DNA from: Bin25 sp026709415
GTDB lineage: Bacteria > Bacteroidota > Bacteroidia > Flavobacteriales > Flavobacteriaceae
Length of the DNA: 64,000 nucleotides
Assembly (NCBI GenBank): GCA_965200045.1
Contig: OZ241330.1
Span: forward strand, 1,426,001 to 1,490,000
Reading direction: 5' to 3'
Below the pieces are notes generated by a model. That model was not told where the DNA came from and made no database searches. It saw nothing but the letters and a program-made list of their open reading frames with translations. Shown piece by piece: positions 26,486-35,577 of the stretch. Position 1 is the stretch's first letter. Every line of letters starts with the position of its first letter. Both the position numbers and the translations under genes were made by a program.

Positions 26486-28563
26486 AAGCAGAAGAAAAAT
26501 ATAAAGGCAGTTTAAAACTTACGGTTATTGGAGATGCTTTAGGTTGGATGACTGAGTTCGAAAAGAGCAAAGATTCATTAAATAAAAAATTTGAAATGGA
26601 CTATATAACCTCATTTCATGATTGGAAAAAACGTGCTGGGGGTAGATTTTTCGGTTTTACAGATAAAGTTAAATTAGGTTCGTATTCTGATGACACTCAA
26701 TTATTACTTTCAGTTGCTCGTTCGATTGAACCCGATGGTTTGGTTGATCAAGAATATTTTGCAACAAAAGAATTACCTGATTGGCTACTTTACTCCAGAG
26801 GAGCAGGGAGAACGATCAAAAATGCTGCAGAGAGACTATTTAAAGTAAAATCATCAGAATGGTATAAGAACTTTTTCCAAGATTATCGTGAATGTGGAGC
26901 AAATGGTGCTGCTATGAGGATATTGCCCATTGCATTAGCCAATTTCGGAGATTCCGATAAAATTAAAAAAGAAATTTTCAAAAATAGTATTATCACTCAT
27001 GGACATCCACGAGCCATATTAGGTGCAATGCTCTACGGATATGCTATCAACACCATTTTAAGCCTTCATCCTGATAATTTCAGTTACAAGGATTTCCTTA
27101 CTGAACTAGGTAAAGATATTCATCAAAAGTTTTCGATTGATTTCTTAGATAATTTAGGACGTCTTAATGAGTGGGAAGGAAAATGGAATAAAAAATCAAA
27201 AGAACCATTTCGAACTAAATTTGGGTTAATTCAATCTGAAACTTGTAGGTACCTACAAATTGTCTATAAATCGATAACCAATAATGTACCAGATTCAGAT
27301 GTTCTAAAAAAACTAGGTTGTTATGAAGAAAAGACAAAAGGTTCAGGTACTTCTACTGTAATTGCAGGGGTTTATTTGGCTTGTAAGTATTCAAAAACCC
27401 CCTTATACGGAATTGAACAAGCCGTCAATTCAATTGGAACGAAAACTAATTGCATAGCTGCTTTTGCTGGTGGTTTACTCGGAGCATTACATGGTGAGGA
27501 GTTAATTATACCAGCAGAATTGCAAGCTGTTCAAGACTTTGATTATATAGATAAAGTTTCAAAACGTTTATTTGAAATTCATGAAAACCGAGTAGAAAAA
27601 ATTGAAAGACCAGATACGGATGATACGACTTCTCCTGGTTCGTTGTTTTTAGTCAAGATAAATGAAAAAGGAATTAAATCGGTTTCTGAAATTGAAGATG
27701 ACAGTTTTAAAGTTGGGGATAAAGTCTTTCTTGAAACTTTAGGCGAAGGGAAAATTAAAACCATTAACAGACAGGTAACGTTAGATGAAGACAGGTACAA
27801 TCTAATTTTTGATGTGCAATTTGAAATAGGGCAGTCTTGTCGGTTTGTGAGGAGATTGAGTTTAAAACACGATTATAAAAAACTTCAAAACGAAATAGGA
27901 TTGAAGATGGATTATAAAAAATTTCAAGATGAAATAGAAAAAAGAGCTATTGAGTATCTCATCCATTTTACCTCAACTCATAATTTATCTTATATTCTTA
28001 AGGATAAAAAATTAATGAGTGTTGAAAAATTGAAAGATTCGGGCCGGATAAAGGATGTTTTAATTAACGATGAAAAGAGGCTCGAGGACTTAAAAAATTA
28101 TATCAATCTGTCTCTTTCAGGTCCAAACACAGAAATGTTTCGAACAAAAAGAAGAGATTACAAGAATAGAAGTTGGTGTGTTTTAAAAATTGATCCGAAA
28201 CATATTTATGATCGTGAAACTATGTTCTCCTATTACAATGCTGCCAATACTAGGAAATTGCAAAATGGTATTTCAGGTGATTTAAGTCAATTTAAAAAGC
28301 TTTTTAAAAAGGAACTTCACACAACTAACTCTTATGGAATACTAAAAGTCATGACTAGAGACTCCCAACGCCTTCCAAAATACCCAACATGTGTTCAAGC
28401 GGAAATTTTGGTAAAAGATAGCATTCCTTTAGAGAGTATCCTTGAGGTTTGTTTTGAATCAAAAGAAAAATTAGCTGAAGCCAAAACTTTAATGTGTTCC
28501 CATGATACTAGCAATTTTTTAATCGATAATGAAATATTTTCGCCTAACCGTTACAGATTATGA
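26482..28563 (+). CDS. Fusion: ADP-ribosylglycohydrolase-like domain (degenerate) + DarT-type DNA ADP-ribosyltransferase
   Basis: 693 residues in three parts. Residues ~1-380 are an ADP-ribosylglycohydrolase (DraG/ARH) fold: GDALGWMTEF, SDDTQLL, CGANGAAMRI, THGHPRAILGA. The C-terminal metal motif, normally DTD(S/T), reads GTKTNCIAAFAGG, so both Asp ligands are gone. Residues ~395-460 are a small beta module (VGDKVFLETLGEGKIKTI). Residues ~475-693 resemble DarT/DUF4433: HFTSTHNLSYILKDKKL, NLSLSG, SYYNAANT and VQAEILVKDSIPLESI, with the presumed catalytic Glu in AEILV. DarT enzymes ADP-ribosylate DNA bases. The stop overlaps the start of the second glycohydrolase by 4 bp. Confidence 0.75.
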   Translation: MKAEEKYKGSLKLTVIGDALGWMTEFEKSKDSLNKKFEMDYITSFHDWKKRAGGRFFGFTDKVKLGSYSDDTQLLLSVARSIEPDGLVDQEYFATKELPDWLLYSRGAGRTIKNAAERLFKVKSSEWYKNFFQDYRECGANGAAMRILPIALANFGDSDKIKKEIFKNSIITHGHPRAILGAMLYGYAINTILSLHPDNFSYKDFLTELGKDIHQKFSIDFLDNLGRLNEWEGKWNKKSKEPFRTKFGLIQSETCRYLQIVYKSITNNVPDSDVLKKLGCYEEKTKGSGTSTVIAGVYLACKYSKTPLYGIEQAVNSIGTKTNCIAAFAGGLLGALHGEELIIPAELQAVQDFDYIDKVSKRLFEIHENRVEKIERPDTDDTTSPGSLFLVKINEKGIKSVSEIEDDSFKVGDKVFLETLGEGKIKTINRQVTLDEDRYNLIFDVQFEIGQSCRFVRRLSLKHDYKKLQNEIGLKMDYKKFQDEIEKRAIEYLIHFTSTHNLSYILKDKKLMSVEKLKDSGRIKDVLINDEKRLEDLKNYINLSLSGPNTEMFRTKRRDYKNRSWCVLKIDPKHIYDRETMFSYYNAANTRKLQNGISGDLSQFKKLFKKELHTTNSYGILKVMTRDSQRLPKYPTCVQAEILVKDSIPLESILEVCFESKEKLAEAKTLMCSHDTSNFLIDNEIFSPNRYRL

Positions 28564-29951
28564 AAACTGAAGAAAAATTTAAAAGCAGTTTAAAACTTGC
28601 AGCTATTGGAGATGCTTTAGGATGGATGACTGAGTTTAAAAACAGCATAATTTCAATAGAGAAAAAACCTGAAATGAATCGTATAACTTCATTTCACAAA
28701 TGGAAAAAACTTGTAGGTGGTAGATTTCACCTTTATATTGATGAAATTAAACCAGGTTCGTATTCTGATGATACTCAGTTAATGCTTTCGGTTGCCCGTT
28801 CGATTGAACCCGATGGTTTGGTTGATCAAGAATATTTTGCAACAAAAGAATTACCTGATTGGCGACTTTACTGCAGAGGAGCAGGGAGAACGATCAAAAA
28901 TGCTGCGAGACGACTATCAGAAGTAAAATCACCAGAATGGTATGACAACTTTTTCCAAGATTATCGTGAATGTGGAGCAAATGGCGCTGCTATGAGGATA
29001 TTGCCCATTGCATTAGCCAATTTCGAAGATTCTGATAAGAATAAAAAAGAAATTTTTAAAAATAGTATTATCACTCATGGACATCCACGAGCCATTTTAG
29101 GTGCAATGCTCTACGGATATGCTATCAACACCATTTTAAGCCTTCATCCTGATAATTTCAGTTACAAGGATTTCCTTATTGAACTAGGTGAAGATTTTCA
29201 TCAAAAGTTTTCGATTGATTTCTTAGATAATTTAGGACGTCTTAATGAGTGGGAAGGAAAATGGGATAAAAAATCAAAAGAACCATTTCGAACTTTATTT
29301 AGGTCAATTCAATCTGAAACTCATAAGTACCTACAAATTGTCTATGAATCGATAACCAACAATGTACCAGACTCAGATGTTCTAAAAAAACTAGGTTGTT
29401 ATGAAGAAAAGACAAAAGGTTCAGGTACTTCTACTGTAATTGCAGGGGTTTATTTGACTTGTAAGTATTCAAAAGAACCTATAAATGGAATTACACAAGC
29501 TGTCAATTCAATTGGGACAGACACAGATAGTATAGCTGCTTTTGCTGGTGGTTTACTCGGAGCATTACATGGTGAGGAGTTAATTATACCAGCAGAATTG
29601 CAAGCTGTTCAAGACTTTGATTATATAGATAAAGTTTCAAAACGTTTATTTGAAATTCATGAAAACCGAGTAGAAAAAATTGAAAGACCAGATACGGATG
29701 ATATGACTTCTCCTGGTTCGTTGTTTTTAGTCAAGATAAATGAAAAAGGAATTAAATCAATTTCTGAAATTGAAGATGAAAATTTAAAAGAGGGGAATAA
29801 AGTCTTTCTTGAAACTTTAGGCGAAGGGAAAATTGAAACCATTAACAGACAGATGAAGTTTGCTGAAGGTAAATATAAACTGATTTTGGATGTGCAATTT
29901 GAAATGGGGCAGTCTTGTCGGTTTGTGATATCGTTGAGTATGAAAAGGTAG
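28560..29951 (+). CDS. Stand-alone ADP-ribosylglycohydrolase (intact active site), probable antitoxin
   Basis: 463 residues, closely matching the first two parts of the preceding fusion (long identical blocks in the middle) but with no DarT domain. All metal motifs are kept: GDALGWMTEF, SDDTQLM, CGANGAAMRI, THGHPRAI and crucially GTDTDSIAAFAGG. It ends with the same small beta module (KVFLETLGEGKIETI). The ATG overlaps the toxin stop (ATGA). By family knowledge it should remove ADP-ribose; by context it would reverse or restrain the DarT-like domain encoded just upstream (inference). Stops follow soon after SLSMKR, as if a second DarT domain was lost. Confidence 0.8.
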   Translation: MKTEEKFKSSLKLAAIGDALGWMTEFKNSIISIEKKPEMNRITSFHKWKKLVGGRFHLYIDEIKPGSYSDDTQLMLSVARSIEPDGLVDQEYFATKELPDWRLYCRGAGRTIKNAARRLSEVKSPEWYDNFFQDYRECGANGAAMRILPIALANFEDSDKNKKEIFKNSIITHGHPRAILGAMLYGYAINTILSLHPDNFSYKDFLIELGEDFHQKFSIDFLDNLGRLNEWEGKWDKKSKEPFRTLFRSIQSETHKYLQIVYESITNNVPDSDVLKKLGCYEEKTKGSGTSTVIAGVYLTCKYSKEPINGITQAVNSIGTDTDSIAAFAGGLLGALHGEELIIPAELQAVQDFDYIDKVSKRLFEIHENRVEKIERPDTDDMTSPGSLFLVKINEKGIKSISEIEDENLKEGNKVFLETLGEGKIETINRQMKFAEGKYKLILDVQFEMGQSCRFVISLSMKR

Positions 29952-30149
29952 GTAAAGTAAGATTATTAATAGAAAATGAATAAACTGGAGTAGGTTATCA
30001 ACTAAACTAAATTTAGAATACAAATGATGAAAAACACCGAATAAAGGAGTCGCACAAAAATGATAGTTGAGTCTACTTCCTGCAACAGGTTTTCTTAGGA
30101 ATTATAGTGCCGTTTAATTACTGATTGAGAAAGAACGCTTTATATTGAA

Positions 30150-31540
30150 GAGACCTTTGAATAATGCAAAATCAAAAAAAATAGGGTGCTATGAGGAAAT
30201 TATTTTTTCTTTTTCAGTCAATGGGCCACTCGTTCGATGTGACTTGCCTCCAAAAAATCACAATATGTCTCTGATTTTGGCCTATTGGGGTCATTTTTGA
30301 GCCGAATCAGGCTTTGAGAGCTTCTTTTTTCCATCATCGCCCTTTTTATGCTTGCATGAGAGCCATCATCCTTGGTGATCTCTTCAAATGGTAGGCGATC
30401 GACTCCAAAACATGTTGGTTATGGACTTTATCCAATCCTTTGAATCGGGTGACTTGACCATGGAACCAGCGAGCCAGACCCCCGAAAGTCTGTTCCACCA
30501 CCCAACGTTCTTTGCTGATGGCTTTGTTTCGCTCTTTCTGTGGCTTGGTCAAAGGCTTGTTGCGATCGCCCTTTTCCATCACCAAAGACTCACTCCCCAT
30601 GGCCTCTAAAATCTGGTCATTCTCTTTTGATTTGTATCCTTTATCGGCCAAGACTCGTTTTCGTTCTTCGACTGAAAGGCCATCCATCAAAGGTTGGAGA
30701 CCTTGGCGATCATGCTCATTGGCCGCCACCGTATGGACCCCCAGAATCAGGCCTTTTTCGGTGGTGGCGATGTGCCGTTTGTACCCATCATCGATTTTTT
30801 TCTCTTCTTGAACCAGCGGGCTTCATGATCGGCGTTGGGACGATCTTCTTCTTGTTGCTCATGATCACGGTCTTCAGCTTGAAGCTCTGGCTCTTCACGC
30901 TCGTCTTCTTTTCGGTCTTGAGCGATTTTCTTGGGTTGGCTTTTGGGGGTAAAAGGACTGGTGGTGATGCTGGCATCCACCACGGCCGTGCCTTGAATGA
31001 TCACGGCCTTTTCGGTGAGCTGTCGATTGACTTCGTCCATAATCTTTTGATAGATCTTTTTGGCCGTCAACTCGGAACGGAAACGAGACAGCGTGCTGTG
31101 ATCAGGAACCGCATCTTCCATGTCCAAACCGCAAAAAGCGGTGAAACGGATGCTATCTTTGATGAATTCTTCGGTCCGAACATCCGAGAGGTGAAACCAG
31201 ACCGAAATCAACTGCATTTTCAATCAAATCATGGGATGATCAGCCTTTTGGCCTCGTTGTTTTTTGCCGGATTGATCGTTGTCGACCCATAAAGCCTCGA
31301 TCGGCTCCCAATCGATGATATCGTTGATTTGATTGAAAAACTGTTGGGTCGTTGTTCGGCTCCGACCTTGATGTGGATTAAAAAAGCTCATTGGTTTGGA
31401 TGGATAAGATTTGAAGTGATTCATCACGCGTACCATAGACAAAAACAAAATAATAAAAACAAATTGTCAAATAAAAAGAAGGGAATTTTCGACCAAATCC
31501 TCTATCTTAGCGGAAAGCCGAAATTTTAGTGCAAAGGTCT
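30150..31540 (-). mobile_element. IS5-family insertion sequence, copy A (defective)
   Basis: 1391 bp bounded by inverted ends GAGACCTTTG...CAAAGGTCTC and flanked by a 5-bp duplication TTGAA (30145-30149 and 31541-31545). It is very similar to copy B at 32147. The transposase is read on the minus strand and carries a nonsense codon and a frameshift. GC content is clearly above the surroundings, consistent with a foreign element. Confidence 0.85.
30346..31448 (-). pseudogene. IS5-family transposase, copy A: nonsense codon and frameshift
   Basis: An intact version would be 367 residues (compare copy B). Here TGA at 31224-31226 replaces the Leu codon CTA of copy B after SFNPHQGR...HPMI. A one-base loss near 30797 in the A-rich stretch encoding RKK then shifts the frame. 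The remaining parts carry DUF772-type motifs (VWFHLSDVRTEEFIKDSI, DHSTLSRFRSEL), a catalytic Asp (VVDASITTSP), ADKGYKSKEND and the C-terminal ERWVVEQTFGGLARW (second Asp and the Glu). Not functional as written. Confidence 0.85.
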
Positions 31541-32146
31541 CTTGAAGTAATTGTCAAAAAAACTAAAATATCGAGTAAATGAAAATTTGGTTAATGAATT
31601 ATCGGTAGTGAGGCGAATTCAACGTGACAAAGTTCATCGATTCAATCATACGGAACCAACCATAGAGTTCTCCCTTATTGATCAAATAAGGTTTATCAAT
31701 ACTAAGTCAGGATTTGAAACTTGGATGCTCTCAAGTGTTCATTATTTCACAATAATTCTGCTTATTTCTATGAGTCAAAAAAATCCAAACAAATAGGGAT
31801 AGAACTTATAATTTAGTTTCGCGAAAAATCGGTACACGGTGGTAGGTTTTGGAAACCTAAGAGAAATTGAAAAAAGACAGTTAAAGGTGTTCCAATTTAT
31901 TCGATAGGAATAGTTTGTTGGATAGAGACTATCATAAGTCTAAAGAGGTAGAAGTTAAAAATCCGAAAAAGCAGAGGCAACCCTCAACAAACATAACTTT
32001 ACTCTCAATCGGTTACTAATGATGAAATGTATTGAACAATCTATACATTACGATATATTTTGAAATGAGATTTGATTGATTGTCACTACTTCGGGAAAAC
32101 TTCCAATGAGCAATTTTATGGGCTAAGCTGTTAAATCATAAAGGAA
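31541..32146. other. 606-bp spacer between the two IS copies, no convincing gene
   Basis: An 81-codon TTG-started frame (31551-31796) exists but has no recognisable features. No terminator or RNA was recognised. Because each IS has its own 5-bp target duplication, the spacer is not obviously a composite-transposon cargo. Confidence 0.4.
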
Positions 32147-33552
32147 GAGACCTTTGAATAATGCAAAATCAAAAAAAATAGGGTGCTATGAGGAAATTAT
32201 TTTTTCTTTTTCAGTCAATGGGCCACTCGTTCGATGTGACTTGCCTCCAAAAAATCACAATATGTCTCTGATTTTGGCCTATTTGGCTCCTTTTTCTCCT
32301 CATTTTTGAGCCGAATCAGGCTTTGAGAGCTTCTTTTTTCCATCATCGCCCTTTTTATGCTGGCATGAGAGCCATCATCCTTGGTGATCTCTTCAGATTG
32401 TAGGCGATCGACTCCAAAACAGGTTGGTTGTGGACTTTCTCTAGTCCTTTGAATCGAGTGACTTGACAGTGGAACCAGCGAGCCAAACCGCCGAAGGTCT
32501 GCTCGACCACCCAGCGTTCTTTGCTGATGGCTTTATTTCGCTCTTTACTGTGGCTTGGTCAAAGGCTTGTTGCGATCGCCCTTTTCCATCACCAAAGACT
32601 CACTCCCCATGGCCTCTAAAAGCTGGTCATTCTCTTTTGATTTGTAGCCTTTATCGGCCAAGACTCGTTGTCGTTCTGCCACCGAAAGGCCATCCATCAA
32701 AGGTTGGAGACCTTGACTGTCATGCTCATTGGCCGCCACCGTATGGACCCCCAGAATCAAGCCTTTCTCGGTGGTGGCCATATGTCGTTTGTACCCATAA
32801 TAGGTCTTTTTTCTCTTCTTGAACCAGCGGGCTTCATGGTCGGCATTGGGACTCTCTTCTTCTTGTTGCTCATGATCACGGTCTTCGGCTTGAAGCTCTG
32901 GCTCTTCACGCTCGTCTTCTTTTCGGTCTTGAGCCATCTTTTTGGGTTGGCTTTTGGGAGTCAAGGGACTGGTGGTGATGCTCGCATCCACCACGGCCGT
33001 GCCTTGAATGATCACGGCCTTTTCGGTGAGTTGTCGATGGACTTCGTCCATGATCTTTTGATCGAGCTTTTTGGCCGTCAACTCGGAACGGAAACGAGAC
33101 AGCGTGCTGTGATCAGGAACCGCATCTTCCATGTCCAAACCGCAAAAAGCGGTGAAACTGATGCTGTCTTTGATGAACTCTTCGGTTCGAACATCCGAGA
33201 GGTGGAACCAGACGGAGATGAGTTGCATTTTCAATAGAATCATGGGATGATAAGCCTTTTGGCCTCGTTGTTTTTTGCCGGATTGGTCGTTCTCGACCCA
33301 TAAAGCCTCGATCGGCTCCCAATCGATGATGTCATGGACTTGATTGAAGAATTTTTGGGTTTTTGTTTGGCTGCGCCCTTGATGTGGATTAAAAAAGCTC
33401 ATTGGTTTGGATTGATAAGATTTGAAGTGATTCATCACGCGTACCATAGACAAAAACAAAATAATAAAAACAAATTGTCAAATAAAAAGAGAGAGATTCT
33501 AGTCCCAATCCTTTATTTTAGCGGAGAGACGAAATTTTAGTGCAAAGGTCTC
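32147..33552 (-). mobile_element. IS5-family insertion sequence, copy B (defective)
   Basis: 1406 bp with the same GAGACCTTTG/CAAAGGTCTC ends as copy A, flanked by its own 5-bp duplication AGGAA (32142-32146 and 33553-33557). Same orientation as copy A; it carries a 15-bp longer non-coding left part. The transposase has a single-base insertion. Confidence 0.85.
32355..33459 (-). pseudogene. IS5-family transposase, copy B: one-base insertion near the C-terminus
   Basis: The frame is open for 304 residues from MFLSMVRVMNHFKSY through the first catalytic Asp (VVDASITTSPL), YYGYKRHMATTEKGLI and ADKGYKSKEND. It then breaks after RNKPLTKPQ because an extra base (CTCTTTACTG versus CTCTTTCTG in copy A, near 32548) shifts the frame before the last 60 or so residues containing WVVEQTFGG. 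The Glu of the DDE triad is therefore lost. Together the two copies contain all intact segments, so a good copy probably exists elsewhere. Confidence 0.85.
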
Positions 33553-33764
33553 AGGAATATTGTTGGAGGATTACCATCACAAAAAAAGAAAAGGGATGAA
33601 TATCAATACAAGTTTGTTGTTTTTTCAAATCATTCATCTCTAAAAAAAGTGAATCAATAAAAAACGGCCATTTCTTAAATATCGTAATAAAGCTAATTAT
33701 TTTGAGATTGGAGGGAATAGATTGACGTTCTGTAAATCAAGCCGCATGGACAGATTTTCTTTAG

Positions 33765-33772
33765 TAAATTTG
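33765..33772 (+). promoter_or_regulatory. Bacteroidota -7 box (TAAATTTG) before the AAA ATPase
   Basis: The same octamer as upstream of the 4305 gene, ending 13 bp before the ATG at 33786. No strong -33 box at the usual spacing. Confidence 0.3.
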
Positions 33773-33785
33773 TGATATTGATGGT

Positions 33786-34904
33786 ATGAATAAGGCTAAA
33801 AAAACAAAACCCCATGAAATAATATCTAATCGTGGTTTCGCAAAATACTTCCATGGTAGAAAAGAGATTTTAAGAAATTTTACAGTCCTTTTGGAGGATT
33901 CATTGAGAAATAACAAAGGCACGAACTTTCTTTTTCAAGGAGCTCCTGGAGTTGGTAAAACAGCTCTACTCGAAAAGTGTAAAGAGATGGCAATAAATAA
34001 AGGCTGGGATGTTGTCAAAATAAAACCTAGTGGATTATGGAATCCTAATCAATTGAAAAAATATCTTGGTTCTGAACGGATGATGAAACTCCGAAAGCTA
34101 TCATTGAAAGGTGAGGTCGGAGGGATAGGTGGACATGCAGAGATTGAGTTCTCTAAAAAATCGGTTTTAGAAATTTTAGAAACGGGAAAATCGCCACTAT
34201 TATTGACATTAGACGAAGCGCAGACGCTTGGCGGAAATAACCGACCTCCTGATGAACATCTCAGCACAGTAACAGACGTATTGGATGAAATCCATAATGG
34301 AGAGTTTCAACGTCCATTAATCCTTGTGATTAGTGGATTAGGCCCCACAAGAAATATTTTGAAGTCTTTTGGTATTTCTAGATTTAATACAAAATGTAGT
34401 ATTGATTTAGGACCATTAGATAAAAAATCTGAACGAGCCGTCATCAACGATTGGTTGGTTCGAGAGGGGAAAGCTAGAGAAACCCCCAATGTATGGATTG
34501 GTAGTATTACAAAAGAAACTCATCAGTGGCCTCACCATATCATGTCCTACGTGATTCCAGCGGTCAATGAGTTGCAGAAGGCTAATGGAAATATGACATC
34601 AGAATTGCTGAAAAAAGTGATGATTGCAGGAAGGAAAGATCGGTTTGATTATTATGAAAAGAGAACGTCAGAGTTTGATAAATTGGATCGTCACGTGATT
34701 GCTAAAACATTTGCTTTTGATGATGAAATGGAAGGATTTCATCGGAAACAAATTGTATCGTCATTTTCAAATGAATTTAACGCTAGTGAGTCTAAAGAAT
34801 TATTTGATAAAGCATTGCTTAATGGAGTTATCAGTATGGATGGTGATAGCTATAAAATCTCTATTCCGTCAATGAAAGATTGGCTATTATCCAATTATTC
34901 TTAA
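33786..34904 (+). CDS. Orphan AAA ATPase with C-terminal winged-helix-like region
   Basis: 372 residues. It begins with a conserved entry YFHGRKEILRNF, then Walker A GAPGVGKTALLEKC (about residue 56), Walker B LLLTLDEAQTLGG (about 140), a sensor-like LILVISGLGPTRNI and an arginine-containing SRFNTKCSIDLGPL. The C-terminal third is helical and ends in a small domain (VISMDGDSYKISIPSMKDWLL) resembling a winged helix. It resembles archaeal-type/Orc-like or STAND-like P-loop proteins. No partner gene is adjacent. A broken paralogue lies at 43927-45174. Biological role unknown; a defence or plasmid-type role is possible from context. Confidence 0.7.
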   Translation: MNKAKKTKPHEIISNRGFAKYFHGRKEILRNFTVLLEDSLRNNKGTNFLFQGAPGVGKTALLEKCKEMAINKGWDVVKIKPSGLWNPNQLKKYLGSERMMKLRKLSLKGEVGGIGGHAEIEFSKKSVLEILETGKSPLLLTLDEAQTLGGNNRPPDEHLSTVTDVLDEIHNGEFQRPLILVISGLGPTRNILKSFGISRFNTKCSIDLGPLDKKSERAVINDWLVREGKARETPNVWIGSITKETHQWPHHIMSYVIPAVNELQKANGNMTSELLKKVMIAGRKDRFDYYEKRTSEFDKLDRHVIAKTFAFDDEMEGFHRKQIVSSFSNEFNASESKELFDKALLNGVISMDGDSYKISIPSMKDWLLSNYS

Positions 34905-35247
34905 AAGTGAAATCAAGAGCATGATGCCTCCGAATTGAGGAAAAACGACTGAAGTCATAGAGATTTTTTTGCATTGATACTTATGTACGTTTTAAATTAC
35001 CTTTCAAAGTCAGGGTAGTATCTTTGAATTTCATGCTGTACTAGCTTTATTTAACGGCAATGAGAGTCGAATTAAGTATCTATAGTACAGAATACAAATG
35101 GGTTTAAGATTTTGGATTTACTTCACAAAGGGGATAAACGAGAAAATAAGTTCTAAAAAAAACTAACAGATTTTGGGCTTATGCGGTCGTCTTGATGAAT
35201 CAGGTGATTAGCTACAGATTTTTATACTTTTGGAGTAATTAAATTTA
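34905..35247. other. Intergenic region, 343 bp, nothing recognised
   Basis: AT-rich, no coding potential seen; it must contain the promoter of the MNT/HepT-like pair. Confidence 0.3.
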
Positions 35248-35577
35248 ATGATCATGTTAACAGCAAGAGAGCAAGAGATTATTATTGAAGTAATGAAGCC
35301 TTATAAACCAATAAAAATTGGTGTATCGAATTATTTTTTGGGCCATGCCTCAGATGAAACGGAAATATTATACGATTTCAAAATGATACCAGGATATATT
35401 GAATTTATGGGGTTAATGGAAACATTAGAAGAAAAATTAAATCGAAAAATAGATTTAACTTCGTTTGAATTCATTGATTCGACGATTAAAAATGAGGTTT
35501 TAAAAAACGCTGATATTTTTTATCATGGAAGCGGAAAAAAAACAGGAAGTTCTCAGAAGATTGGGGCATATTCGTGA
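35248..35577 (+). CDS. MNT-like (nucleotidyltransferase-fold) antitoxin lacking the catalytic motif
   Basis: 109 residues. Size, position in front of a HepT-like gene (53-bp overlap) and the pattern EEKLNRKIDLTSFEFI are those of the minimal nucleotidyltransferase (MntA/MNT) partner of HepT toxins. However the GSxxxGxxxxxSDxD catalytic motif is absent: the corresponding stretch reads GVSNYFLGHASDETEILYDFK. The second pair at 51.8-52.3 kb has the same loss, so it is a shared family trait rather than random decay. ATG 35254 (MLTAREQEIII) is an equally good start. Without catalysis the protein could only bind the toxin. Confidence 0.55.
   Translation: MIMLTAREQEIIIEVMKPYKPIKIGVSNYFLGHASDETEILYDFKMIPGYIEFMGLMETLEEKLNRKIDLTSFEFIDSTIKNEVLKNADIFYHGSGKKTGSSQKIGAYS

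Noticed and set aside
30540..31292. 250-codon plus-strand ORF across IS copy A
   Set aside because: It is the antisense of the transposase; the minus strand has recognisable DDE transposase motifs.
32668..33237. 189-codon plus-strand ORF across IS copy B
   Set aside because: Antisense shadow of the transposase, same reason as for copy A.
30145..33557. Composite transposon formed by the two IS copies around 606 bp
   Set aside because: Each copy has its own 5-bp target duplication, so they inserted independently; the spacer carries no gene.
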